Of a stretch of 64,000 nucleotides of DNA, positions 44,444 to 56,600 are shown piece by piece (position 1 is the stretch's first letter; every line of letters starts with the position of its first letter). Origin of the DNA: Chlorella sp. KRBP (lineage: Eukaryota; Chlorophyta; Trebouxiophyceae; Chlorellales; Chlorellaceae); the NCBI GenBank assembly GCA_004335735.1, contig QAXK01003345.1, forward strand, positions 1 to 64,000, read 5' to 3'. The notes under the pieces are model-generated. The model worked only from the letters and a program-made list of their open reading frames with translations. It was not told the DNA's origin and made no database searches. The position numbers were made by a program, and so were the translations under genes.

Positions 44444-46961
44444 CTACTGCTGCGCGCCCTCCTCCTGCTCAACCTCGTCATCGTCGTCGTCCTCCTCAGT
44501 GGCACGCTTGACGACCACCACGGGCACCAGCTCCGTGTTCTGGGGGCGGTAGGGCTCGCGGCCCACGGCCAGCAGCACGGAGCGGGTGAAGCCAGAGTGC
44601 GTGTACACCACCACCACCTGCGCGGGCAGGGAGGGCGCCAGGACACGCTTTGTGGGCAGGGGCACTGTTGGGCGACGCCTCTGTGTCTGCACAACTCAGC
44701 AAGAGTGCGTGTGCCACAGGAAAGGGCTCCGACACCGTTCCAGAGGTGCACGGCAGCGTTGAGGGGAGCTTTACATGGGGCACGCAGACGTAGCAGTGCG
44801 TGAGGAGCCCGCCGCACCTTTTCAGGTGCGTAGTTGAAGAGGTCGTAGAGGAAGTGCGTGGCGCGCTTGGTCTGGTCTTTTTGCTCCTCACGGTCCTTGG
44901 TCCACAGGAGGTCGGCATCACTGCAGCCACCACCAAGCGCACCCGGCGCGGCAACAACCAATCGCACAGCACATCCAATTGCACCTCCACACAGAGCATG
45001 CCGCGCCGGAGCAGGAACCGCAGGCCTGCCTGCCCCTAGCTCGCCCCTCCCCGCCTGGGCCACCCTCGCGCACCTGATGAGGCCGAAACCGCCGTTGCGC
45101 CCGCCCTTGCTGCTGCCCACGATGGGGAACTGGAACTGCGTGCACAAACAATGTGCACAAGCAGTGCGGGTTGTGGCACGTGCAGCGCTAGAGTGCCCGC
45201 TCTGTCTGCTGAGTGAGCATGGTGTGCCACGACGAGTTGACACGGCAAGGTCAGCTTGGCAGTTGCGGGAAGCGACGCATCCCCGCGCACCTCCGAGTAC
45301 TTGCTCCTGAGGCCCTGCTCAAAGTCGCATGGCCCCTTGAGGTAAGGGTGATCCTTGTCAGGATCAGTCACCGACCTGCGTGTGCGCAGGGGGATAAGCA
45401 CGCACACGGAAGCAACCATTGATGCCATTGATGGCCTGCCATGCACCACCCAGGTTGCGAGGCAGGCAGCGCTCAGCAGTGCCCCGCTCCGCTCCCCCTT
45501 TCCCCCCTTACCTGCGTGCGTCGCACGTGTCCTCTCCCAGGGTCTCGCGCACGTGCTCCTCCACGCTCACTGACTGCACAGGGTACAGGAGCAGGCGAGG
45601 ACGACGCATGTATGCACGCTTGCGGCCCAACATGCCTCCGTGCATGAGCACACGACCACTTGGCTGTCTGGGGTGCCAGGGTGCACTTGGCTGTCTGGGG
45701 TGCCAGGGTGCGTCATCTGACCAGCAAGCGCAAGTACGACAGCACGCGTCTCGCGCACCTTGATGTTGAGGTTCTGTGACACGAGCAGGCTGGTCTGCAG
45801 GCACCTGGACAGCGGCGACACAATGGCGCGCACGGAGCGGTTGCCCGCCATCTTGTTGAACCAGCCGCCGCCGTCCAGGATGCTGTTGAGGTACCGGCCC
45901 TGCTCCTGGCCCAGCTCCGTCAGCTCTGCACACAGGGCAGGGACAGGGACAGGGACGGGGCCAGGGACGGGTCAAGCCAGGGAATGCATCACCTCACACC
46001 TGCACCATCATCCTTTGTCCGCACTGTCCGCACTGTCCACACACTGCTGCGCCGGACGGTGCGGCAGCGGCGACTGAGCTCCTCACCGGCGTCAAACACG
46101 TTGTAGATGGTGCCGTTCTTGTCGTCGTAGATGCACTTGGTCTCCACGTCAAACCACACGTCGGGGCCCAGCGTGTCCTGCACACGCACGCTGGTGCAGC
46201 ACGCATCGTGTGGTCTGCTGGGGGGAGGTGAGCGCGGTGCGGCATGTGTGGTACGATGAGCAACCAGTCGTCTCACCTGCAGCCAGTTGGAGAGCGCCTG
46301 ACCGTGGCGGATGAGCAACATGAGCTTGGAGTCTGCGGGCACAACGTCAACACAGTCTGCCCGGGATGCGATCTCGTACAACGCCGGTAGCGGACATCGG
46401 CAGCGCGCCACCGCACCCCTCCTCGCCCGCTGAATGGATGGAGATCAGCACCCCATCCAGTGCCCAACTAGTGGCCCATCTTCAAGCGGCCTGCGTCATG
46501 CCTGCGTCAAGTGTCCAGTGACCTGGCGCCGGATCGCGTGCTGCACGCCACGCACCGGGCGTGGTGTCCAGCAGCTCCTGAATCTTGTCCCATGGCTGCA
46601 GCGCCCCGAACTGGAAGTGCTGGCCCGGCCCAGGCAGCTGCTTGGAGGCGCGCTCCTGCACACACCGCACACGACGGCACCCAGAGGGGATCACCGACAC
46701 GGATGCCATCGCCGCCGCTCGAGCACTCGCCCAATAATCGCTCAGCGATCGCCGCACCTGGATGAAGTAGTTGACCGGCGACGTGAAGGGATGCTTCTGC
46801 TTGGGCTTCTTTTTGGAGTGCTTCTTCGCCACCGTCGAATCGAGCCGACTGGTGCCCACTGAGCGAGAGGACGCCTCCGCGACGTCGGGCACGGCGGCGA
46901 CCGCGCACAGCAGCAGCACCAGCAGCGCCTTGGCGCCGCAGCTGGCCGCCATCGCGCGCAT
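44444..46961 (-). CDS. Secreted histidine phosphatase (phosphoglycerate-mutase superfamily)
   Basis: The N-terminus (from the ATG at 46961) is a signal peptide, GAKALLVLLLCAVAAVPDVAEA, split here as a hydrophobic core before a Lys-rich stretch (KKHSKKKPKQKH). The catalytic RHG motif follows as LMLLIRHGQALSNW (about 46290-46335). ELTELGQEQGRYLN and IVSPLSRCLQTSLL are the usual next blocks. LGEDTCDAR, PYLKGPCDFEQGLRSKY and DLLWTKDREEQKDQ follow. The second catalytic histidine is in VVVYTHSGFTRSVLLAVGRE, close to the acidic C-terminus (EEDDDDDEVEQEEG, stop at 44444). About ten exons. The fold transfers phosphate through the RHG histidine. The substrate is unknown; it is a lumenal or secreted member rather than glycolytic phosphoglycerate mutase. 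An alternative ATG lies at 46952. Confidence 0.82.
45659..45711. repeat. 27-bp tandem duplication in an intron
   Basis: A 27-bp unit containing ggctgtctggggtgccaggg occurs twice head to tail. It lies in an intron of the histidine phosphatase gene. Confidence 0.9.
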
Positions 46962-47432
46962 CTGGTACGTGATGGACTTGTGTTCGCTTGTGCTGCTCTG
47001 TGTAAATGCTCTGTTGTGTCCGAGTGTTCCTGCGAGTGTGTGTGTCCCTGGCCCACGAGGATCGTGCGTGCGCACCGCGTGCTGTGCCCCCTTTCTGCTG
47101 GTTTGCCATCAGGCCATCAGTGCAAGCTGCTGCATCTTGAGATGTGATGACAGTGTGATTGAACAGCGCCCGACCCGCCCGACCCGATCCTCACCTAGAC
47201 CAGACCGGGCCAGGGGCGGCACAATGCCACCTCAGGAGCAGGCCCACACCATCCATATCCTCCCACGCTCCCGCTCTGAGGCTGTGGCCGCGGTGCGGGT
47301 TGAGGGGTTTTGCATTCCCATGCGGCTCCACGCCAGGAAGCGCGCCTTCGATTCGGCAGGCGTGTGGCTGTGTGGAACGCGAGTGCAGCAGGCAGGCGGC
47401 TCGCAGCAGGCATCAGTCGGCGCGGATTCGCC
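46962..47432. promoter_or_regulatory. Divergent promoter of the phosphatase and PSRP-3
   Basis: This 471-bp stretch separates the divergent starts. The PSRP-3 frame is open back to 47310, so a start there (MHSHAAP) is possible. Confidence 0.4.
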
Positions 47433-48673
47433 ATGCACCACGCAATGCAGCGGAAGGCAGCGCAGGCCGTGCAGCGCGCCTCCTCGGGCGGCAGCGTGCG
47501 TCCCTTCACGGCGTCCAAGCTGCCCGTGCGCGCGCCCGTTCAGCAGCGGCCCCAGCTCCTGGCTCGCACTGCCGCACCGGAGGCGCCTGTGGCGGAGGAG
47601 CAGCAGGCGGCGCAGGAGCTGGAGCCCCTGGCGCTGGACAACGCGGAGGAGGAGCAGCGCAGCGTGGAGCGCGTGGCGCTGGACGACGAGGACAGGCTCG
47701 CGCTGCGCGTGGCCGAGGAGCTGATGCCTGCGTTCTCGCTGGAGGCGGTGCTCGAGGGCGAGCTCGATGGCGAGACCGTGACCGCGCGCGCTGCGGCCAC
47801 GCTCGAGGGCGAGCTGGAGGAGGCGCGCGGCGAGCTGCCTGCCACGCTCGCTGCCGCGGCCGAGGTGCTGGCGTCCTCGGTCGGCGAGGTGGTGGAGCTC
47901 CCCGCGGTGGAGGACTACCAGGGGCCCGAAGGCTTCAGGAAGTACGATGAGCAGGAAGCGGCCAGCATTCCCGACGACAGCTACGAGTCCATCCAGCGCG
48001 TCAAGCTCACGCGCACCGAGCTCTCCAACCTGGTGCCCAAGGACTGGGACACGGTCAATGTCGACTGGTTCAGCAACAAGAAGGAGGAGAACATCCCGCT
48101 GCCCGACTACAAGCTCACCTTCTTGTGGCAGAACACCAACATCTCGGTCGCCGTCGACCAGGTCTACTCGCGCGGCCAGACCTCGCCCTTGACCGAGTAC
48201 TTCGTGTGGCCACGCAAGGACGCCTGGGAGGATCTCAAGACCGCGCTCGAGGGACGCCCATTCGTCTCTGAGAGGTGAGCCTGCTGCTGGCCGTGATCTG
48301 GGCTGGATGTGGGGGCGTGCGGGGTCGGGGCACGGGGCGGCGCGCGGCAGGGCGAGGGGCGTGCAGCTCCAGGTGCCCCTCGCAGCACAGATCCTTCTTG
48401 CCAGCGGCATGCAGCTCGGGGCCAGCATGTGCAGCTGCGCCGCATGCTGGCGAATGGGGCGGCAGGCAGGCGCAGAACGTGCGTACCGCTTTGCGATGCG
48501 CGACGCATGACCCGCCGCTCGTGCCCCCACCCGCTTGGTGATTCAACGACCGCAGGGACAAGGTGATCCTCCTGAACCGCCTCACCGAGGTCATCAACTT
48601 TTGGCAGCAGGACCAAGCCAAGCCCTCCATTGACCAGGCACGCGCCAGCTTCCCCGACTGCTCCTTCATCTGA
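47433..48673 (+). CDS. PSRP3: Plastid-specific ribosomal protein 3 (cS23, Ycf65 family)
   Basis: Subunit of the chloroplast 30S ribosome, of cyanobacterial origin. Two exons: 47433-48274 and 48556-48673, giving 960 nt (319 aa) in phase. The C-terminal 120 residues carry the Ycf65 signature: KLTFLWQNTNISVAVDQV, SPLTEYFVWPRKDAWEDLK and VILLNRLTEVINFWQQDQ. The N-terminus is Ala/Arg/Ser-rich and acidic-residue-poor for about 45 residues, as expected of a chloroplast transit peptide. Between them lies an acidic, Ala/Leu/Glu-rich extension of about 140 residues without a known domain. Plant and cyanobacterial members are much shorter. The start could be 47433, 47445 or 47310; I chose the first ATG that leaves a typical transit peptide. 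Confidence 0.9.
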
Positions 48674-49381
48674 GCGGCCAGCCTCGCAGCCTGCCGGCGC
48701 CCTGGCGCTTCACGGCGTGCCCGCAGCAGCATATGGCTAGCGGCGGGCGGCCAGCAGGACAGTGAGGCGCAGCAGGGAAACATGCAGGCTTTTTCTGCTG
48801 CGGCGCCTGGTCGAGGCCTGCAGCCGGCCAGGGTGGCAGGGTGGTTGAAGCGCCTGGCACAGGCGAGGGGCCACTTTGGCAGTCACAGACGCATGGACGG
48901 AGCAGGACGTGCTCTGAGGATGTTTGGGTGGGAGGCGCGAGGAGGGGGAGGGCATTGCCAGAGCGACGCGCTGCCTGTGTGTGCGGACACACCTTGTGCC
49001 GTTGTTGTTGGGCACGCGGTGCAGTACACGGCGATAACATAAGGGTGGTGATGGTGCATTTGCTACTTACTGCTCGTACCTGTGCGCGGACACGTGGACA
49101 CGTGCCTTGGGGTGTCGTCGCCGGCTTGCTGCTCCCACTGACCATTTTCAAGCTTTTACCATGATCACTGCGCTGGGCGAAGGGTGCCTCCCGCCTCCTT
49201 GACACAGCAGACCCAGATCCTCAGCATGCGTTCGAACACTTGAACGCTATCACTGACAGCTTCTCGTCCACACAGACAAGTCGGAGCAGCATCACAGAGG
49301 GTCGAACTCGCATTCGCTGCAGCCGCGACCAAGAGCACGACGAGCAGCTGTCGTTCGATTCCGCACCATAGCTGGGCGGGA
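48674..49381. other. PSRP-3 3' UTR and promoter of the two-TM gene
   Basis: This is 708 bp between tandem plus-strand genes. Short open frames occur on both strands; none is recognisable. No TGTAA or AATAAA was seen on the plus strand. Confidence 0.5.
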
Positions 49382-52300
49382 ATGGACCAGCCTGCTGCGC
49401 TCGCAGCAGGAGGAGGAGTGCAGCTGCAGGAGGGCGCCTCAAGCAGCGGCGCAGCGGAGCCAAGCAAGAAGCCCGGCCACAGCCCCCGGCGCTATGTGCC
49501 GCTGGACGTGCGCACGTGGAACGAGGCCAGCCTCGTCATCCTGGGCTGGCTGCTCGTGCCCTCGCTCGCCGTGCTCTCAGGCATCCTCTTCTTCTCCTAC
49601 GAGGTCAGGAGCCATGCCATGCAGCACGGCAGCACGCATACATGCTTGCGGGTGCGCGGGTGGGGCAGCACGCTGCTGCCCGCGACGCTTGGCACGCCAC
49701 GCCACTGGCTGCAGATGCTGTTCATCAACGTGCAAGACCGGGACCTGCGTGACCTGTACATGGACCAGCGCGTCATGAACAACGCCAACAAGTGAGCGCG
49801 GCGGGGTGGCGCTTGGGTAGCGCAGCCCAACACTGTCAACACCAGCACTTGTCGCGTCGGGGGCCAGCCACAGCGCCGACACCAATGTGTGCTGTTGTCG
49901 CACCCCGCAGCCTCAACCACAAGTACTTCATCAACGGGCTCATATGCTGCAACACGGACCCCGTGGTCTTCAACACCACCGTGTACGAGGTGAGGCGCCG
50001 CAGCACCATGCATGCAGGACACTTCCTGCCCTGCCGCAAGGAGAGGACAGCAGCCTCATACCTTCCCCCAGGGGTGCACACTGTGCCATGGACTGGCATG
50101 AGCACACCAATCGCTTTCCTGCGCGTACGTGGCCGCCGCAGACGCAGCAAGGCAACTGCTTGCCGCTCTGGGTAGCTGACAACTACTACACCTACTGGGC
50201 CACCATCAACCCGTGAGTGCCAGAGTGTGGTACCCTGTGCATGTGTGGGACGGCAGCACAAGTCCCGCTCACTTCCTTGCTGCTTGCTTGCTGGCTGCAG
50301 GCCGTGCCCGCCCATGCTGCAGATCCAGTGCCCAGGCGGCGTGACGGGCACCATCTGCAACATTGTGAGGGGAGGAGATGATGGGGGGGGGCCTGGAAGC
50401 CTGGAACACATGGCCAGCAGAGTGCAGCCATGCTCCACACCCTTATGCACGTACATGTATGCATCCTGTACGCAGACACGCCTGGTGCTGTACCCCCTCC
50501 TGGGCATGGACCCAGTCACTGGCGCGTATACAGAGTGCTCGCGCGCTGGCAAGGTGCTCGTCAGTGCAATAGGAGTGCCGCCAGGTGCGGTAACCTTGAG
50601 ACTGTTATCAAGGCAGGGGCCAAAGGCTCTGAGTGATTCATCAGTGTGCATGTGGCAAAAGAGAAAGTGTGCCGCGTGCTGAGGCGGTCTGCCACCGCGT
50701 CAAAGCAGGGTCCCGCAGGGTCCCAGGAGGTGTGCGTGCGTGACGTGTGCGTGCGCAGGGCAGCCAGCGCAGATCGTGGCCTCGTACAACGGAAGGGTGA
50801 TAGACTCGGCACGCCTCAACACGCCGTGAGTCCCTCAATGTTCACACGCGTGCTCTCCCTCTGCAGCCTTGGAGCCTCTGCACAGCCCCTGCACAGCAAT
50901 GAAGCAACCATGGAGCAGCCATGGAGCCACACATGTCAACGCACGACAGCCCTTTGGTCTGCTTGGACTGCCACGCAGAGTCAACGTGACGGCCTTGCTA
51001 CCCTGGGTGGACAACATCATCTCAAACTACAGCATACCTGACTACATCAACCCAAAGTGAGCGACTGTGCGTGGCGCTGCAGCAGTGCGAGCAAGCAAAA
51101 CAAGTGCAAGCGAGCAAAACGGAGGGTGAGAGTCGCGCCCCACAGGCGTGAGAGCGGCACCTTGTCTTGCGTTCGTTCCCACCCGACCCTTCGCCTGTAC
51201 CCACCCACCCAGCATGGCAGCGTGTGTACGCGTTGGTGGACTGGTGTGGTGCGCGCAGCTATCGGCTTACCAAGGCCTTTGCCGTGGACGGCGTCAGGGT
51301 CGAGCTGGAGGTTGCCGAGCCGTTGACATTAATGGGCATGAAGCGGCGCGTCAACAACTGGCCCACGGCCATCTTTGACTGGCCCGGAGCCTTCAAGAAC
51401 GGCAACCGCTGCCCAAACACCTCCATCAAGGAGCAGTGGTGGCTCCAGGGTGCGTGCCGCTTGCTTGGGCAGCAGCATGCTCCGTGGGGCTAGTCGCTGC
51501 GATGTCAACGGATGGCCAGGCATGCCATCAGGTGCTCCCTGCACACTGAGCTGCGCTGAGCTCTAGTGTGTGTGTGTGTTGCCACGCTATGCGCAGGCGT
51601 GGCGGTGATGAAGATCCCCTCGTTCAACTACAACGCACCAAACACCATGGTGTCAAGGCTCACATTCCTCCAGGACGAGATGCTGGTGAGCGCCACACAC
51701 TCACTCGCACGTGGGCCTGCCCCTTGCACCCATGCCGTACCTTTCCTGGCGGCTTGCTGCAATCAGCCGCCGCAAACGCGATGCTGCAGCCTCACATTGT
51801 CTTTTGTGCGCCATCCGTCCGCCCCACGTCGCAGTTCAGCCCATGGAAGCTGGAGAGCGTGTCCACAGGTGACTACGTGGGCAACCTCACAGACGCCGTG
51901 ACCGTCTCCATGCTCAACCAAATACAGGTGTGCGACGAGGTGTGGCCAGGGTCGTGAGGGTACATACCCCCAGCGTCGTGCGTCGCACGTACCTGCTGCA
52001 GCAATGGTCCGGCTGTGCTGGCCTGCAGTGGCAGCTTGCGTGATGGCCGCAGCGATGGCGGCATTAGCACAGTGGTGACTTGCATGAGATGCTGCCCTGG
52101 CACCTGTGCACACATGGCACCTGTGTGGTGCAGGTGTCAGTGTCCATGGTCAAGGACGTGGGTGCCTGCCTGGCCTGGATGATTGACGAGTCAATATGGA
52201 GCCTCAACTTCACCTACACTCCGGTGAGGGCCCTGCACGTGTAGCTTGCAAACGGGGCGGCCTGTCGCAGCTGCCTGGCAGGGACCAGCAGCTCTGCGCC

Positions 52301-52883
52301 ACAGCACCCGCGCCCCTGCAGGCACGCTCCACCTAGCAGGGCTTTCAGTGGCCCCCCCAGCACCCGCTGCGTGCTTGGGACCTGTGCCTGCAGGTGTACA
52401 CTGGGCCGATGGCGGCGCTGCTCACCACCACCCTTCCGGGAGGCGCCAACAAGGTGCGCGTACCATGTGTAGGTGTCGCCTGCCCCTGCAGCTAGACGCC
52501 TCACATAAGGCTCACTCGCACCGCTGCCTGCGCCTGTGCTCAATGTTGGATGCAGTCCATCAGCGTCAAGATCTTTGACACGGCGCAGCCCATGATTGTG
52601 AAGCTGCCGTCCTATTCGGGCATGTGGTACATCGTCCTGTGCTTTGGCATGGGCGCCGTCTTTGCCTTCTCGCTTGGGCCCTTCATCGTCTTCGGCATCC
52701 CGCTCATCTGGGTGAGTGTGCCTCTGCGTGTTGCGGTGCTGGGCGTGCTTGCCGTGAACACACCACGCTCACGGTTGCGTTCGCTGTGCTTGCTGCCGGC
52801 GTGTGCTGCAGTGGAACGTGCGCAGCAACCGCGGCCTGCCGCCCATCGTGTACCGGTACATGAAGAAGTTTAGGGGATGGTGA
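49382..52883 (+). CDS. Unrecognised two-TM glycoprotein
   Basis: I do not recognise this family. After a 45-residue cytoplasmic-like N-terminus comes a hydrophobic segment (SLVILGWLLVPSLAVLSGIL). A second lies at the end (MWYIVLCFGMGAVFAFSLGP and onward), followed by a short basic tail (YRYMKKFRGW). Between them is a domain of roughly 430 residues spread over about eleven exons. It contains several N-glycosylation sequons (NTT, NVT, NYS, NTS, NLT, NFT) and paired cysteines, so it is probably lumenal or extracellular. Secure exons are 49382-49603, 49715-49791 and 49911-49989, in phase. Later blocks include QGNCLPLWVADNYYTYW, VTALLPWVDNIISNYSIPDY, RRVNNWPTAIFDWPGAF and YTGPMAALLTTTLPGGANK. The acceptor before the QGNCLPLW block is unresolved. 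The topology with two terminal TM segments resembles LEM3/CDC50-type proteins, but I cannot confirm homology. Confidence 0.68.
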
Positions 52884-53210
52884 GGGCCCCGCTCTCCCGA
52901 CCTGTTGCCACCTGTTGCCCATTTTGGGCACACAAGTCCAAGGTCCCACGGAGACGCAGATCTGCGCTGCTCGAGGCTCGAGTGCGACGGATGGAGGGGC
53001 CCTTTGCGTTGCTCGCGCATCAAAGCTGGTCGATACAGGCGATGTGATGGGCCGGCCAGCCGTTTTGCCGTAGTGCCGTGCGAATCGTCGGCGCGGGCGA
53101 AGCGAAGCAAAGAGAGCGATGAGCGGTGCGCTGGTTCCTTCTCTGCAGCGCAGCCTCGAGCAGCGCTGGTAGAGGTTGGCTCGCGCTCTTGCCGACTTGT
53201 CCGCGCGAGA
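52884..53210. promoter_or_regulatory. Two-TM gene 3' UTR and promoter of the giant gene
   Basis: This 327-bp stretch lies between tandem plus-strand genes. It has no recognisable element or open reading frame. Confidence 0.4.
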
Positions 53211-53610
53211 ATGGAGAACAAGCTCATTGCCAGCCACCTGGTGCTGGCGGCGAGGCTGAACGACAAGGCAGCTCTGGAGCGCCTGTGCGCAGCAGACCCG
53301 AGCGCTGCTGCCAGGCTCACGGACGATGGCACGACCGCGGTGCAGGTGCGCGGGCCTGCACAGCGAGGCCAGGCGACGCAGCGAGCGCACTGTCAGAGAG
53401 TAGCACGATAGGCTCGCACCACCTCGGCGCCTGTTCGTCGTCGCGGGCGTGCGGCATGTCCGGCGCTTCGAAGCCTGCTGGCCCGCTGCCGTGTGGAAGG
53501 GGGCCCGCGAGACGAGGAACAGGAGGGCATGCCGACAGCGAACGTGAACTACAGCCGCTGCCTGAGCAGCGGGAGGCTCATCTTGACTGTGCGGCACCCT
53601 TTGACCTTCG

Positions 53611-53643
<33 letters not shown>

Positions 53644-56600
53644 GAAGCAGCAGCAAGAGGCTTGCAGCATCTCAGTGCTCGCAGTGGTGGAGCATATGCA
53701 CGCGGCGGCCGCACCTGCGGGGCGAGAGCACAACACGCACGGTACGCACGCGTGGCCCACGCAGGTCGCTGCCTCCCAAGGCAACCTGGAGATCCTGCAG
53801 TACCTGCTGGACGCTGGGGGTGACAAAGCAGTGGACACGCCAGCCACAGGTGCGCTCATCCCATGGACAATGGCCAGAGTCCGCGCCCACCGCCAGGGCA
53901 AAACACGAGCACAGAGCCAGTGGCACACTCACTGCAAAGCCACCACACTGATGTGCGTTCCCACACACGCGCAGCCACGGGCATGACGCCCCTGATGCTG
54001 GCCGCCGCCTCGGGCCACACCCACATCCTCCCCGCCCTGCTCACCGCCAGCGCCAACCCCGCCGGCGCCGACAAGAATGGCTGGACCGCCCTGCACCACG
54101 CCGCCTTCAAGGGCCACTCCGCTGCCCTCGACTACCTGGCGCAGCTGCCCGCAGCGGCCGACGGCACCAGCCTGCTGGACCAGCCCTCCAACAAGGGCGA
54201 GACGCCCCTGGCCCTCGCTGCCCTCATGGAGCATGACGACGCCGTCCGCCTGCTGCTGCACTACGGCGCCAGCCAGGCGTCCCTGCGCGACCCCGAACGT
54301 GCCTTTGTCACCGCCACCACCGCCGCCGCCACGCCCGCCGCCGCAGCAACCGGCAGCGTCAGCCAGCGTTCCCGCCCCGGCACCGCCGCGTCCAAGGCGG
54401 CGAGCCAGGTGGGCAGCCAGTCCGGCGGCGGCAACGACAACCCAGCTGCTGTCAGCGGGGAGTACAGCTTCGACTCACAGGCCAGTGAGGCGGCGGCGGG
54501 CGGCACGCCACGCCGCTCGCAGCCACAGATCCAAGTCGGCGCGCTGCGTGCCCCGGACCCATCTGCCGGCTCCCCGGTGGGGCGTGTCAACTCCAACCTG
54601 CGGCACCTGCAGCAGGTGGACGCGCCGCGCGGACCGCTGGCCGTGCCACTGCCCTCGGGCCCGCGCCGCGCCGCACCCATGTACGTGCCAGCGGGCGACC
54701 CCGATGGTGGCGTCTCGACCACGCCCGCCGTGCAGCCGGCGCTGGACGCGCGCGCCCGCGGCGACAACAACTGGGTGCTGCAGGCGTTTAGCTACCGCGG
54801 CACCCAGGAGGGCTTTGTGCTTGACGCTGACACGGGGCTGGTGTACTGGAACGAGCCCGCGCCAGGCAGCGGCGGCGGCGGCGGCGGCGACAGCACCTCA
54901 GCCGCGCCGTCCTCCCCGGCGGGTGCTGCGGGCAGGGCGCTGCGGCCCCAGCTGCCGCAGCTGGTGGGTCGGCTGCAGCCGGGCGTGGGTGGCATGATGA
55001 ACCCTAGTCAGGGTACGGTGGTGCCGCTGACTGCGGCAGACATTGCCACGGTGGAGCTGTCGGTGCCGGCCACGCGCTGCCTGCGCCGCCAGAGCCCAGC
55101 CGCCATGGCGCTCATGGCCAGCGCGCGGCGCGGCGGCGGCCTGGCGGCGGACTTTGCCCCCGAGCTGGGCTGCCACCCGTACGCGCGCAGCGTGTCGCTG
55201 GCAGTGCCGCTGTGCGCCGTCATGGGCGTGCACGACGTGACAGAGCTGGCACTGCTGACGCACAAGGAGCTGGCGGCGGCTGAGGTGGACAGCAGCTTCC
55301 TGGCAGCTCTCCAGGAGCTGTCGGACGCGCTGCCGCCCAGGCCCATGACTGCGGCCAGCAGCGTGAATGGGGCGGCGGCCAGCCCCAGGGGAGGGGACAC
55401 GGGCAGCCCAAGGGGGACGAGCAGCGGGCTGCCAGTGCTGCCCACGCTGTCGCAGCTGCTGGTCAAGCACGGCCTGGCCAAGCTGCTGCCCGTGGTGCGT
55501 GAGGATTGGTGGCGATGGGTGCCTTGTTGACTGGTGCTTCGCTTGGTTTGAGCTCACTTGGAGCACGTGGAGCTGGAGCTGGAGCTCTGCGCGCTTACTG
55601 CTGGGCTGATGGGTGTGGGTGTGCATGTGCGTGGTGTCTATGCAGGCTGCTGAGCGCAAGCTGCTGACCACTGCCGAGGTGCACCACTGGAACGACCTGA
55701 CGGCGGGCGCCACCAACATCACGCTCAGCGCGCCCGAGGTGGCGCGCCTCAAGGCGCTCATGAAGGCCATTGGCAGGGCGCAGGAACAGGCGCTGGCGCT
55801 GCAGGTGACTGACTGGCAGGCATTGGGTGGAGGCGTGCTTTTGGGGGGCCAGAGTGTAGCCAAGGGGACGAGCATCCGCTTGGGGCAGGACCAGGGTGCC
55901 GGGGGCCAGGGGACAGAGCGTTGGCAAGGTTGTGCCGGTGCGGGTCATCGTGTGTCTGCAGGCGAGCCGGCTGGAGCTCCTGTCCCGCCTGACTGTCGGC
56001 AGCCTGGTGGTGTATGAGGCGGACGCGCTTCGCGTGTCGACCCGCGGCGAGCGCCTTGCCGGCGTGATCCTGGAGGACCTTGGCCCAGACGCTACGAGCC
56101 ACAGCGCCACGGGCGTGCAGTACAAGGTCCGTGACCTGCTGGACGACACCATCGTGTGGCAGTCGCCGGGACAGGTCCGCCGGCTCATGCCCGCCGAGGC
56201 GACTACCCTGCTGCGCGCCGACCTGCTGCCGCCGTCGACGGCGGGCGCCCCGGTGACCCCGCTGAGCGCGGCGGCAGGGCTACACGTGCAGCTGGCGCCG
56301 TGGTCGCGCGTGAGCAGCATGCTGGAGGAGTACCACGCGTCCGGCGTGGCGACGGAGCCGACGGTGACGGATGGAAGCAAGGGCACGTCGGACGATGAGC
56401 CGACCAAGGCGATGACGCAGGTCATCGGTGTGCTCCAGGCGCCGGTGAGATGCCAAGATGCTGCTGCAATATCAACTCAAAGGGCCTCTGCGGGACGCAT
56501 AGGCACCTGATGCCGTTTGTCCGCTGCGTCACCAACATCGACACCTCGCAGGTCACGCCGGACCGTCAGGTGTGGTCCGTCCTCTGGCCCGACGGCATCC

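Noticed and set aside
44444..46961. Glycolytic phosphoglycerate mutase
   Set aside because: The signal peptide, Lys-rich linker and the C-terminal HSGFTRSVL form point to a secreted phosphatase of the superfamily rather than the mutase.
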